Positions 42,224 to 53,000 of a stretch of 64,000 nucleotides of DNA are shown here, one piece after another. The DNA is from Favolaschia claudopus (lineage: Eukaryota; Basidiomycota; Agaricomycetes; Agaricales; Mycenaceae): the NCBI GenBank assembly GCA_037176885.1, contig JAWWNJ010000243.1:124001-188000 (forward strand), written 5' to 3'. A program made the position numbers and the translations under genes. Each line of letters begins with the position of its first letter. Position 1 is the stretch's first letter. Below the pieces are notes generated by a model. It was not told the DNA's origin, made no database searches, and saw nothing but the letters and a program-made list of their open reading frames with translations.

Positions 42224-43481
42224 CTACGAATTAAGAGCGTCCAGCTGCTCAGACGCTGGCCGGAGCGGCCAGAGGTCTCCGCCAGGAGGAACAGGAATTT
42301 TGTCAACTGCCGCTTTGGCCTTCGAGTTTCCTGCATCAGCGGAAGCATGGACAACGTCTTTCGCAGAGAATGGCGTGAAATCTAAGTCTGGATAGGGCCA
42401 GTCTTGTGCACCAGTAGCGGCCGGAAGGATAAAATTGACAGCCTGGTGAATGCTCTGGCCCTCCGAGCCCTGGTAGCCCCATAGATCAACGCCGACCTTT
42501 TGCGCGATCGCCGCCATGCGGGTGTATGCGACCAAGTCGAAAGTAGAGTAGTGGAAACTACGCGTTCGCGTGAGCTCTAACTGTTGCGAACCGTTGGCGG
42601 AGATATATGTCGAGATGCGTGATTTCATTGTGTTTGCTTTTGATGCTGCTAGATCGCGGTCTCCAGTAAAGAGTGCGATACCAGCACCCTGCATGATGGC
42701 AAACGTTCCATGATTATTCGTTGCGGCGCTTTCGTCCTTTCCAAACTGGCTCGTCTCCAACCAATCCAGGAAGTCCGCATTCCACTGGCGGAAAGCGGCG
42801 GTATCCGAACTGGACCATCCCGGAGCACCCGAGGCAAGAATGGCTGCGGCATCAAGGACGCTCGTGTACTGCTGCGAGAAATCGATGATGCCGATGGAGC
42901 GCCCGGTATTCGCACAGGGAACGATCTGCGCGTGGTTCAAGTTGGGATTCATGCGCGTCGAAGGTGTGATGAACCAAGTGCGAAGGATCTTGCCGGCGTG
43001 TGTCGCGTATTTGGCTTGACCAGTGTAGTACCATGCCAGAGAGAGGATGTAAGATGATTGAAACATTTTGCCTCGATCGTTGTGGTCAGTGTACTTGTCC
43101 GCGTCAGGATTGTGCACGCCATCGCGGTTGATCCAGGGACAGCCATCCGATGTGTTGGATGCCCAATAATAGGGAGCTTGACTCGCGTAATCATGAATAT
43201 CGCCTCCTGGAGGAGTGATCGTCTTGTAGGTCACGCTCCATGGCCCTTGAGAGAGCCACCCGTCGGCCTGAGCGGTAAGAGATGCTAATATTTTCTGTTA
43301 GCGGATTTGGCGCCAGCCCAGCGGTTTTTCACATACCCAAGGTTTTCCTCAATGTTCCATCGAAGGGTAAACGGATTTTGGCGTCAACGAGCCGAGTTTT
43401 GTCCAGTACAACGGTGTTAGGAATAAGTGACCATGCGCCGAGAACAAGACTGAGAAGAACCAGATGTAACGAAAAGGGCAT
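42224..43481 (-). CDS. Secreted alginate-lyase-domain protein (polysaccharide lyase)
   Basis: Secreted alpha/alpha-toroid enzyme of the fungal alginate-lyase-domain family (related to CAZy PL38/PL5 types), expected to cleave uronic-acid polysaccharides by beta-elimination. Start at 43481 with a signal peptide (MPFSLHLVLLSLVLGAWSLI). One intron (about 43285-43343) joins TLRKTL to ASLTAQADGWLSQ. The main exon shows TPPGGDIHDYASQAPYYWAS, CPWINRDGVHNPDADKYTDH, MFQSSYILSLAWYYTGQAKY, ILRTWFITPSTRMNPNLNHA, the conserved SAATNNHGTFAIMQGAG (catalytic Asn/His region), and LELTRTRSFHYSTFDLVAYT (His/Tyr pair). It ends at 42224. About 400 residues, normal for the family. The real substrate is unknown. Confidence 0.88.
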
Positions 43482-44429
43482 GAGAGAAGACTGTTCTCTC
43501 TGCGTCTGTGTTCAGTTGCTAGTTAGTTGTCGCGAGAGCCAGGGAGCACCACCTACCATGAGGCTTTCACGTTAGCGGAGTTTGAACAATACGCAACCCA
43601 AAACAAACCTGCCACAGGATGGCGCAGGAAAAATGAAAGCTGCATGACCTCGGTGGCCTGCCTCTTCTTAAAACACAACATTTCGGGCGGCTTCCAAGCG
43701 GCTTATGGGCACCTGATGTCAAGATACCGGTAACACGTTGCAACCAATCCTTTTGTTGAAACTTCGCCTGAAAGGGGACGAGAGCCAGGAATTGGAGCAT
43801 TGGAGAGTAAGGAAAATTATGGAAGCCCAGCTCCGCAGGCTAGAAAGAGAGAGAGGCCCCGGAGAAATATTCTGTTTTCTGTCTTTTTTGTTACACAGTG
43901 GTGCAGCGGTGACCGGTCATCGTCGTGCAATGATCATATGTTCAAGTGATTTCGGCACAGGTGACAGAAGCCCGTTGAACGCTCCCGACGCGCCGTCCAA
44001 TTGCGTCAGTTGAGAGCTTCAGCATCGCTAGAGTTCGAGCCTGAGTTCTTGAGCGTTGGCTGCGGGGTAGAGGTACGCCAGTTGGGTGGCTTTCAACTGA
44101 AGTTGATCGGTGTACTAGTAGTAGTAATTGCTTGCCAAGTCGTCGACCAATTAGTTATACAGTACTTGCGCAAATTCGAAGGATAAGGCAGCCCAGGAGA
44201 AATTATGCAACTCGTCCCAAAGTACGAGCATCTTCCAGGGCATCAGGAGAGCAAAGCGAGGGACGAAGAAGGAGAGCCGCAATTTCGTAAAACCAACGGC
44301 TGTGTTACGTTGAACTTGACCTCGATTCTTCGGCTCAGTCCTCCTCAGCGGATTTGCGGCCAATTTCAAGATTAGACATGACCCATATCCCATTGAATCT
44401 CGTTATGATACAAAAAATTACTACAACAT
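43482..44429. other. Intergenic region between two secreted-enzyme genes
   Basis: About 950 bases, with the lyase promoter on the left and the 3' side of the ribonuclease gene on the right. Short frames on both strands lack any family feature. No terminal inverted repeats seen. Confidence 0.4.
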
Positions 44430-45621
44430 TTAAATCTCCGTGCACAAATCCTTGTCGAATGTTCCCGTTGTCGACGCTCCATGAGTCATCTAATGAACAG
44501 TCGATTAGCTCGTTCGCCCTCGGAAGGGGAAGAAAAGAGGGACTCACCACACCGCAGAACGTAGTCGCACCAGAGGCATCGGGGGTCGTAATGAGCACTC
44601 GGAACTCGTTGAAGTTCCCGAGAATGGACGGGACGTTCTGGAAGGTAGACATGTCCGGTCCAACCGCCTGCTCCTCGAGTACCTTGCCGGCACATGCAGC
44701 TGCGACCCTCACACCCTGAACACGCAACGTTAGAATGCAAATCTGGAGAAATAGACCGCAACACGTACCTCACGATTGTTGAAGACGTGCGGGAACTTGA
44801 CGGCATTTTTTGTGACAACAAGTGGTCCAGCTTGAGCGAGGCTTACTGCGGTCTGGATGGCGGCAAGAGGAATGTCGGTCGTAGCACCCGTCTTATTGTT
44901 GCAGCGGACGGCCCTGGTGGGTGCATTCGCAACAGCACCGATAGGCTGCAAACGAAGCTTAAGCCCATACGTTCAGTGAGAATAGCAATCGACTTACGCG
45001 TTTGGCAGCGGCGGCAGAGGCAGAGGCTGCTGCTGCTGCAGCAGACTTCGAAGCACTTTTAGCGGCCGCCGCAGAGGCCTTGGCAGCCTTCTTGTCTACC
45101 TTGGCAGATGCGGCAGGCGCTGGGACCGACGGGACTGACGGAGTGCTGATGGTCGGGCAAGATGCTACTGGGGTGGTACGGGCGAAGCCAACGTATTCGA
45201 GGAACCGGCGCACTGCGGTCTTTTTCGGGATGGGGCAAGAAGTCACTGGAGCAGCGACGGGTTTGGTTGCAGGCTTAGTAACAGGCTTCGTGACGGGCTT
45301 CGTAGCAGGCTTCGCAGCAGGTACAGTAGCGGGCTTGGTCACAGGCTTCGCAACGGGTTTCACGACGGGCTTAGCAGCGGGTTTTGCGACAGGTGTCTTC
45401 GCCACAGGCTTTGCAACCACAGGTTTCTTAACCACCGGCTTCTTAGCCACAGCGACTTTCTTTGCGGCACGCGCCTCGAGAGACTGCGAGGATGTCAATA
45501 AGATTGTCGACGCGCTTCATGACGAAACAATACTCACATCGTCACCAATGTTAACGGGAGCCGCAACCACAGCAACAGCGACAAAGAGAAGTACGAAGAG
45601 AGCAAAAAAGCGTTGGTTCAT
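44430..45621 (-). CDS. Secreted guanyl-specific (T1-type) ribonuclease with Lys/Pro/Ala-rich prodomain
   Basis: Predicted secreted RNase of the N1/T1 family, which cuts RNA 3' of guanine. Exons 45538-45621, 44998-45483, 44769-44945, 44548-44715 and 44430-44489 give 324 residues. Residues 1-21 are a signal peptide (MNQRFFALFVLLFVAVAVVAA). Residues about 29-190 are a low-complexity basic tract: many KPV/KPA steps, two CP-containing segments, then an Ala/Ser/Lys run ending in Lys189-Arg190 at an exon border. Residues 191-324 align with the T1 fold: FPHVFNNREG supplies the His (243) and the guanine-binding Asn-Asn and Glu; LEEQAV supplies the catalytic Glu (263 or 264); EFRVLI the Arg (288); and VMTHGAS the second His (308). 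Cysteines 205, 257, 303 and 321 could form two disulphides. Tyr38 of RNase T1 is Phe here. Intact. Confidence 0.83.
44998..45483 (-). repeat. KP(V/A)-repeat coding tract in the ribonuclease exon 2
   Basis: The first 270 bases of this exon are degenerate 12-15-base units encoding KPV-xKP or KPA-xKP steps; the last 110 bases encode an Ala/Ser/Lys run. Composition resembles linker-histone tails. Confidence 0.75.
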
Positions 45622-47042
45622 GATGTATTAAGAACGAGAGCGAGGATTGTTGGGATTAAAAAGGTATAGGTCCTTGGAGTAAAAAGAAAGCGTTGGTGAT
45701 GAAAAAGATAGACCGACCCTGGAACAGCGTGGTCAGTCAGAGTGAATGCTTTGCGTTTCGGATTGAAACAACGCACCGGCGGTGAAGAAGAGAAAACAGA
45801 AAGCTGGGACGGAAGTGGGGACTTTGGTTCAACATGAGTGCGTTTATATATCCTCTCAACTCAGGCGATATTCGGGTTTGATGCGGTGACCCGAGTCCAA
45901 GTTCATTGGCTCGAGGAAGATCCACAGATGTATTAGTCTTGGAATTAGTTTCATGTCGAAGTCGCCTAAGATACAAATGCTGCCAGTGACTTGAGGAATG
46001 ATACCAATTATATAGTCTCGTAAACAAGACTTTATAAACTTTCTTGAAGACAGTCGTTCAAACGTATATAAAGTCTTGGATCTATGAGGGGGGTCCGTGG
46101 AGAAGCGTCAATTGATGGCTCGGCTTGATCACGGCATCCATTCTAGGCAAGTCGCTACGACGGCCATCACACAGTGAAAGCCTTGCGCGCTCAGCGTTGA
46201 GCTCGATGGCAAAGTTCACCACTAAAATTGAGCTGTATCAGGGTAGATTTTGTTTCTGAAGTAAGCCCGCACAATATCTTGCTATTTGTCCGCCGACAGC
46301 TTGTAAATCGCGTAAAAACATGCTTTCACCGACAATGAAAGAAGATTTGACCTCAAACCGCTGCTGAAACGAGATTGTTTACCTCACAGTATGCATACAG
46401 TACCACGAAAACATATTTCTGAGGCTCAGAGGGTTAAACGGATGCTCAGAGGTATCGAAAGTAGGAGCAGTTGCCTGATTTAGCAGAGTTTCCATATTAA
46501 GGCGACCTTCTAAATGGAGCGAAATTTCAAACTCCGCTGATCTGTGTCGCTCCTCCACGGGACCCCTTAACAAATCCGTGACTACCAATTATAGTCTAAG
46601 CTCTTAGTTGTAGCGAGGGGGGCAGTCCATAATTCATGGGTATCTGTCGCAAAAATCTTTTTTTTTTCACAAATCATCCATACGAGCAGTCAGAAGAAGT
46701 GAAGACCAGCCTCAGAACGCGGTGAAGATTACCGCGCACGCCGTGCCAGTCCGTTGCGACATGCATACGGTGAGACTACCGTGAGAGAGAGTGAACGTGG
46801 GATACTGGCGATCGCATCCGGCGCTATCCGGCGAGATCCGGCGTCCTCGGCACCGCCTTCATCTTTTAATTGCCTGATGACAGCGTCGGACTCGTAGACC
46901 ATCGTTGAACACCGAGCAGCCGAACTCGAAACTAATATCCCTCCACGGCTGTGTGCATCGCAGCGCCCATGTTTGAAATGCGCGCTACTCAATCTTACTT
47001 GCCTCAAACCTTCCTTCGTAAATCAAAGCTCAACTTTCTCTC
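45622..47042. other. 1.4-kb gap without a gene
   Basis: The left part is the ribonuclease promoter. The centre is AT-rich with no supported frame. A T-run lies at about 46658-46670. On the right, 46816-46845 is a perfect-period 10-base triplet repeat (separate entry) about 200 bases before the next start. Confidence 0.4.
46816..46845. repeat. Three 10-base tandem repeats, ATCCGGCGNN
   Basis: Units ATCCGGCGCT, ATCCGGCGAG and ATCCGGCGTC follow each other without gaps. They lie 198 bases upstream of the 47043 gene start, one helical turn apart, so they could be a cluster of binding sites. Confidence 0.6.
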
Positions 47043-47943
47043 ATGACGAACCATGACCAACCCCGCCTCCCCGAGCCATACGCCGAATCTCCCAACGAGT
47101 CTGAAGCAGAACAAACGGCTTGGGAGGCTGCAATCGATGCATTCGTCACCAATCTCGTGCTCTACAAACTCTCAGTCGAAACAACCCCCGCAGACCTCTT
47201 TGCACTTTTCGACGCGTCGGAACACCAACCATTGCTCTTCTATTATGCTTGCGCCGGCCTTCTCAAGGCCACACAAGAATTCAGCGACGCTGCTGAACAT
47301 ATATCACTCATTGCCGCCCTTTTTGGTCTCTTGAAAGAAGAGGGACTCAAACGCGACGATTCAAACGGTTCTGGTACGTTTGGAAACACTGTAGTTTTCC
47401 CGACGCTGCGTGCATTAGCTGGGTACTGCTCTAATTTTCTTGGGAGAAAGACTTCTATGCTAACAAGGGTTGCATAGCGACATCCCCGTCCCACCGGGGT
47501 ACAAGTACGACAGCTCCACATTCGCACTTCGTCGGGATCCCGAATACACCAACCAAACTACCGAGCTCTCCGAGCTCGCCGAGTACGCCCGCAAATACGA
47601 GGGCCAGCTCCGCCTGTGGTCTCTTGTTGGACGGCTGGAAGCAGACGGGCTCTTGGGTTCAGAGAAGCCAGGGACCATGTCGTTGCTCTTCCACCAGGGT
47701 TCAGTACTTCTGCAAGCCCTCGAGGATCCAGCGAACCGAGGTGTCTGGGAGACATTGTGGGCCGCCGTACTTCATTGCGACGAAGAAATGGGATACGGAC
47801 AGTGGGGAACCGGTGATCCAGAGAGGTTAGTCGCGTTCAAGGCAGCAGCGAAGAAAATTGCTGGGGCGAGTAATGCACCCCTTGAGTGGCGCGCACGTTT
47901 CGCGGTTGGTGTTCATTTTCGAATAGCCAAGTTCCTGAGCTGA
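47043..47943 (+). CDS. Conserved-looking fungal protein of unknown function
   Basis: I do not recognise this family with confidence; the layout recalls the fungal DUF3632-type helical proteins. Two exons: 47043-47422 and 47478-47943, joined by a 55-base intron with a GCTAAC branch site; 846 bases (281 residues). The protein is acidic and helical throughout, with no signal peptide or membrane segment. Text that may be useful for searches: WEAAIDAFVTNLVLYKLSVE, LLFYYACAGLLKATQEF, DIPVPPGYKYDSSTFALRRD, LRLWSLVGRLEADGLLG, RGVWETLWAAVLHCDEEMGY and WRARFAVGVHFRIAKFLS. The neat intron with frame retention and the coding-like codon use support a real gene. Convergent with tafazzin. Confidence 0.7.
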
Positions 47944-48194
47944 CCAGTTTGCTGCGTAGCTGTTACTAGAGGCGCTCGAGAAGGAGAGGTAATGTGTATT
48001 GTAAATCAGGGTCAGAGAAAGACACGAGAAACCCGACTAGGGAACAAGAACAACCTATTCCAGTTGCATTTGCGTCACAGAAAATCAACATAGTAGTTCT
48101 TGAAATTCACGTTCAGGCGCACAAGGATGTTGCGATTGCTCTATGTCTATGTTTCAACAACATTTCGAAGCTAATTTATGCAGATCATCTATGT

Positions 48195-49241
48195 CTATTC
48201 CGGTCTCCATCGCAGTGAATTCCCTGAAACTGATCGGCCCAGTTTTTCCACCGTATCATGAAGAACAGTAGTAATCTCTGCCCTAATCTGCGCAGTTTCA
48301 GATGGATCCGTCTTATCCACAGCATTCTTGCGTAGAATGTCGAGCTCCTCGAGGTCTAACGGCGGACCAAAGGTGATGCTAAGTTGCTTTCTTGGTCGTG
48401 GAAAGTACTTGTAAGGGAAAGATCGGCCTTCAGGCATGAGCGAATCGAAGCCTGTTAGCCACATTGGGATAATAGTGGGCAAACTCGATGCTTCCATGAG
48501 CACACGACCACTGAATATAAGGTTTAAATGGACAGTAATCGAATGGATTCGAAACAAACTTACATGCCCCATTTAAAGCGTGGTAATTGGCCAAAGCCAT
48601 CCTTCTGCGGGTACGTGCCGGGTTGGTTGACCTTACCTTCCGAGAAGAAGTGCACCTGGGAGTGTGTTATTGCCCAATCCTCAAAATTGATTAAAAGCGA
48701 CGAGCAAAGCCTACCCAATTGCCCTGGTTGAGCTTGTCTATTGCGGCATCAACGGAAGGCTGGTATATACCGATTCCCCGGACCGTTTCAAGAACCTGTC
48801 CCCTCCGGAAAAAGGAGGAAAAGACACTAACTGGTAGGCTCGGGGTTACAACAGCGGGACATGAGGCGGGAGATGCGTGCTTACGGGTTGGTGAACATGA
48901 TATCCGAAGCACCGAGCGTCCAGCGAATCGTACGAGTATTCAGAAAATATTTTGTGGGCAAGGCGCCCCAAGCTACAGGATCATCTAGACTGAGGCGAAG
49001 AGTAGGTTGGTGTGTATAGATCGCGTGGCCGAACGTATCTTACGTGGAGATGTGGTTTGAAACTTCATTGGAAATGAGCAGAGGGAGAAATGTATAGCAA
49101 TTCAATTTTACGAGTAAGAAGGCCATTGGTGCGTGCGGCGGAAAGAGCTGCTTCGAGGTGGGGAAGACCATGAACAGAAACGGAGCAAATAGTGTTGAGT
49201 GCGGCCTTGCAAGTGAGATGAACGAGGAGCGGGATAGTCAT
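48195..49241 (-). CDS. TAZ1: Tafazzin (cardiolipin-remodelling transacylase)
   Basis: Mitochondrial membrane-associated phospholipid-lysophospholipid transacylase of the PlsC family that matures cardiolipin. Start at 49241 (MTIPLLVHLTCKAALNTICS), then VHGLPHLEAALSAARTNGLL, the acyltransferase motif NHISTLDDP (His and Asp four residues apart, split by an intron), VAWGALPTKYFLNTRTIRWT and LGASDIMFTNP. The third exon block is VFSSFFRRGQVLETVRGIGI, then YQPSVDAAIDKLNQGNWVHF, FSEGKVNQPGTYPQ (usually FPEGKV in the family, Ser for Pro here), FGQLPRFKWGIGRVLMEAS, LPTIIPMWLTGFDSLMPEG and the C-terminal RPRKQLSITFGPPLDLEEL. Five exons or more; the start could lie in a further upstream exon because ATG directly follows a CTAG acceptor-like site. 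Confidence 0.9.
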
Positions 49242-49401
49242 CTAGATCCTACGTCGAGGCCGCATAGAAAAAAAGAATGGTAGGAAGCAAGTAATGTGAC
49301 CGCTGAATTGCGAATAAACTTGGGGATTAGTAAGCACGCCCCAAAGTACTCTGAGCTCTCACTTGGATCCGTTGGCAGTTGCTCGCCTGGCAGCAGCAGG
49401 G

Positions 49402-49832
49402 ATGCTGGCCCAAATCTTCCCTCTCGCGGCCGCTGTCCTCCTCATTTATGTCTTCATGTGGCTCTCTGTTCTCGCCGCAGACGAGGGTCTCGACGTCCAC
49501 GAAACAGGGCTCGCCGTGGTTGCTGCCCGTACGCTTATCAACCCCACTCTTTCGTTTCCCCCCCACTCATTCGACTCTTAGGCAACCCTTTCAGAGAAAG
49601 CGGCCCCCCAGCTAACATGGCCAAGCTCATTCTCCTTCGCCACAAGGTCTGTTGCCTCTCCTGACCTCGGAATGCTTTCCTGCTCACCCGCTCGGTGCAG
49701 ATTAACACGAACCGAAAACGACGCAACTCTCAGTCTCGTCCCCCTTCTCAGCGGGTGTGCAACCAATCCCTGATACGCCAGTCACCATGGGCGCGTGTGG
49801 GCAAGGCTTTCGGCGGGAAGCAATTCCACTAA
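49402..49832 (+). CDS. Possible small single-pass membrane protein
   Basis: Tentative three-exon gene: 49402-49528, 49582-49646 and 49701-49832, all junctions in frame, 107 residues. It begins MLAQIFPLAAAVLLIYVFMW, a membrane segment or signal anchor, followed by an acidic stretch (DEGLDVHETG), then NPFRESGPPANMAKLILLRH and a basic tail (NTNRKRRNSQSRPPSQR). I know no family that matches. It lies head-to-head with tafazzin. Splice signals are ordinary (GTACGC...CTTAG, GTCTGT...GTGCAG). It may be a chance combination, so treat as a candidate. Confidence 0.33.
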
Positions 49833-50064
49833 TTATTAATCATATTCGCCGTGTCCCCCCTGGACCCACTATTCATACCCTTGGCTTGAAAGTGCTATCA
49901 GTCAACCCACTTATACCGACATTTGGATTTGCTCGTTTTTGGATCGCTATAATTTGGGGCTCTAAATGTACAATGCTAGACGAAATACAAAACGATAACA
50001 AAGAACTGAATATTGGACCGTCCTGCCGACCACCCAACGATTCAACGCTGCTCTGTCGCGGTGC
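49833..50064. other. Intergenic region left of MRC1 stop
   Basis: AT-rich 3' flanking sequence of the MRC1 gene; no coding feature on the minus strand. Confidence 0.4.
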
Positions 50065-53000
50065 TCACTCGAAGCGGCTAGGGCGCTGGACGGCCAGAGC
50101 CGACAGTACACTCGGTTTGCTCGCAAGCGGCCGCTTGGCCTCGATTGGTTTCGCTGCGCGCACTGAGCTTGCCGCTTTGGACGCGTGGTTTTGGCCGGTG
50201 ATAGCAGTGCGGGCAGACGCGCGTCCAGTCCCTCCCGTGCGCGAGCGAGCCTCTTGCTTGGCCCAATTACTCAGTCGTTCGATTTCGGCATGGGATTTAG
50301 TGTTTTGTGGCTGTGTTCATGTCAGCACAATTCTCTCATCAGGCTTTGAACTCGCACCTGTCTCCGACGCGCAACAACTTTGGTCTGGGTCTGCTCCCCG
50401 TCTGAGCCGTCGTCCAACCACGACACATCGTTCATGTCAATCTCAGGCTGTAGTACAGTCAATAGCTCATCCAACAACACGACAAACCACCACTTACTGC
50501 GATATGCTCCTGACGAGCCGCTTCTCTCAACTGCTGAACAAGATCGGTGTGGCTGATGACACCTCGCTGATTCTCGTCGTTTTCCATCTCCTCGTCTTCT
50601 CCTACTTCTGGCTGCGTCTGGTATAGATGTGCAAACTCCCCATCATCTTCAAAATCTAGATCTTTGCGATATACATTATAGAAAGCCACCGTATTCGGGT
50701 CTTCGGCTGTTAAACAACACTGCATGAGCAACGAAAACTCGCACAAGTATACCACGCACCTAGTTTGTTAAGATTCTCGGCGATCTTGGGCTCGTTTAGC
50801 CCACGTCGCATCTTTCTTGCGCGCATACTGTCCTCCTCGTCATCCTCGTCATCGCTATCGTCGATGCCGAAACGATTCCGTCGCTTCTTGCGCAGCTCGC
50901 CCTGAACCACGGCTTGCTGCAGTTTCTCATTCGCTAGATCGTCTTCGTGTTCGTGTTCTCTGTCCAACCCAGTCAGCAAAAAGTCATGCCACGCAACAAG
51001 AGAACACACTTGAATTTCTCAATAACTCGAGCGGCGGCGACGGTTTCCTCATCCATCTCCTTGTCGTCAACGAGTGTCTCCAGCGTCCTGTCCATATCAT
51101 CCCCTTCTTCGTCCTCACCATCGTCCTGTGGTCGCCCAAATGCCATCATCTCGTCGTCGTCAGACTCTTGTGCCTCCTCCGCCACGTACTCCGACTTCTC
51201 CAGTGGCCGCTTGGGCTTCGGCGCCTTCTTACGGCCAAGCAATTCGAATGCATTCTTCGGACGCATCAAAGGACTGGCTGATGGACTAGAACGGTTCGAG
51301 TGTGGTGAGGGTGTCCTCGTGCGTTTCGCCAGCCGACGCATGGGCGAATTAGAGGGAGCCTCGAAGTCGGCAGATTCCGTCAGAGACAAAGTACGAAGGG
51401 GTCTTCGCAATGCAGACTGTGGATCCAGGTAGTCAGTCGGCTGTGTCTCCTCAAGGCTATCGGGCTGGACTGGTGAGGAAGGCGTGTAAATTTCCGGCTC
51501 GTCGACGTCGGGCCGTGTTTGTGTAAGGAATCTGCAACATTCATTAAAAGGGGCAGGGAGCACCCGACAGAGGCAACCCACCCATTATCATTCACATACA
51601 GCTCTTGTTTTTTAGATTCGATTTTTTTGTTCGCATTCTCCCACAGGTATTCTTGCTCTTTTTCGAAGACAGCGTCAGCCTGGCGTTTCAAACGATCGCC
51701 TACGTCGAATGCAGGCTGAAGCTCCACGTCCTGTGTGAGCCCAAGATCCACATTCTTTGCTCGCAGGCCGAATAGACCAGGCTGCTATTAGATAAACAAC
51801 GTTAGATAATATATGATGGATGACCATGGATCAATTTACCTTCTCTGAGAACGATGCAGACAACCCTAGCGGTCGTTTGGGCTCCGTGCTACTTTCAAAC
51901 AATTGGGAAAACCCGGGCTGAAGCGGCGCTGCCAAAAACCCGCTCGACTCGTTATCCGAAAACTGAGAGAAAGCTTTGCTACTATTTTGGCGCTGGACGA
52001 AACTTGGGCGCAGAGTCGATCCTGGGCTATCAGGAGACTGTGCGCGCGACGAAGACGATTTTCTGAGTTTGGCAGCAAAGTCGAGAGCTGGAGATACAAT
52101 CGGTTCAGACAAGAACGGATCTTCCGACAACAGGTTCTGGAACGGCTTGCGTTCATCCACATCGTTCCGGTTCTCGTCGTTCTCGTCGTCGCTTGGTGCC
52201 TCCAGAACGCCCGGAGACATCGACAGGCTGCGTTGCATCCCCTCTTCAAGCCCGAATAGAGACCCTTGTCGCCCCAGTCCTGGTCGTGAACCTAGCGGGT
52301 GGCGAGTAACGGCTTTGTTCTCCTTGTCCTCGCTTCTGTCGAACATGAGATGCGTATTATTTTCCTTGTCGCCCTCGTCTTCCGTGCGTTCGTCCATGGA
52401 AGAGATGGATCCGCGATGGAGTGCAGCTCCAGTAGATTCAACAGGAGAAAACATGTCACGTTCCTCGTCAAACATGCGTTCACGAAGAACGCTCAACCTT
52501 GGCGGCGCATTTTCGTCGTTCTCGCTATCCGAGTCCACAATGGCCCGTGCCCGACGTGGCGCATGATTTTTAAAATGCACAGGCGCCACGTTCTCGGCGT
52601 CGTCGCCCATTTCCTCGTCGTCTTCGCCGTTCTCCTCCGTATTCACCATGGTGATGTCTGCGTCCTCCTCGTCCTCGTCGCTGTCATCTCGCGCTCGTGG
52701 ACTGGCAGATCCCCCCTCCTCCGTCCAGTCCTTGTCGCTGGCGTCTTCGTCTTCATCGTCAAAGTCAACCTGCATGCGCTCTTCCCTGGCTTTGGCGTTC
52801 TTTTGGCCTACTTGTGCATAAGCCTTCAATGCTTCACTTCGCGCATTGTCGTCAACGCTTGAACTGGACGCCACCTGCCCGCCTCGCCGCACCCATTCAT
52901 CTTCCTTTTTCTTCGTCATCTCTGCGTTTGATTGCTTAACGCGTTTAGCCAGCTCTTGTTTCCATTGCTCCTGGGTTAACGTTGACGGCTCGCCGTGCTT

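Noticed and set aside
45002..45631. 209-residue Ala/Gly/Thr-rich frame on plus
   Set aside because: Antisense shadow of the Lys/Pro/Ala tract in the ribonuclease gene; the minus strand has a signal peptide, introns and a conserved domain.
49757..50626. 289-residue open frame on plus
   Set aside because: It runs antisense over the last exons of MRC1, whose minus-strand reading has conserved text and proper introns. The plus frame shows no domain.
52299..52862. 187-residue frame on plus within MRC1
   Set aside because: Complement of acidic Asp/Glu/Ser-rich coding sequence, which yields Val/Leu/Phe-rich antisense frames.
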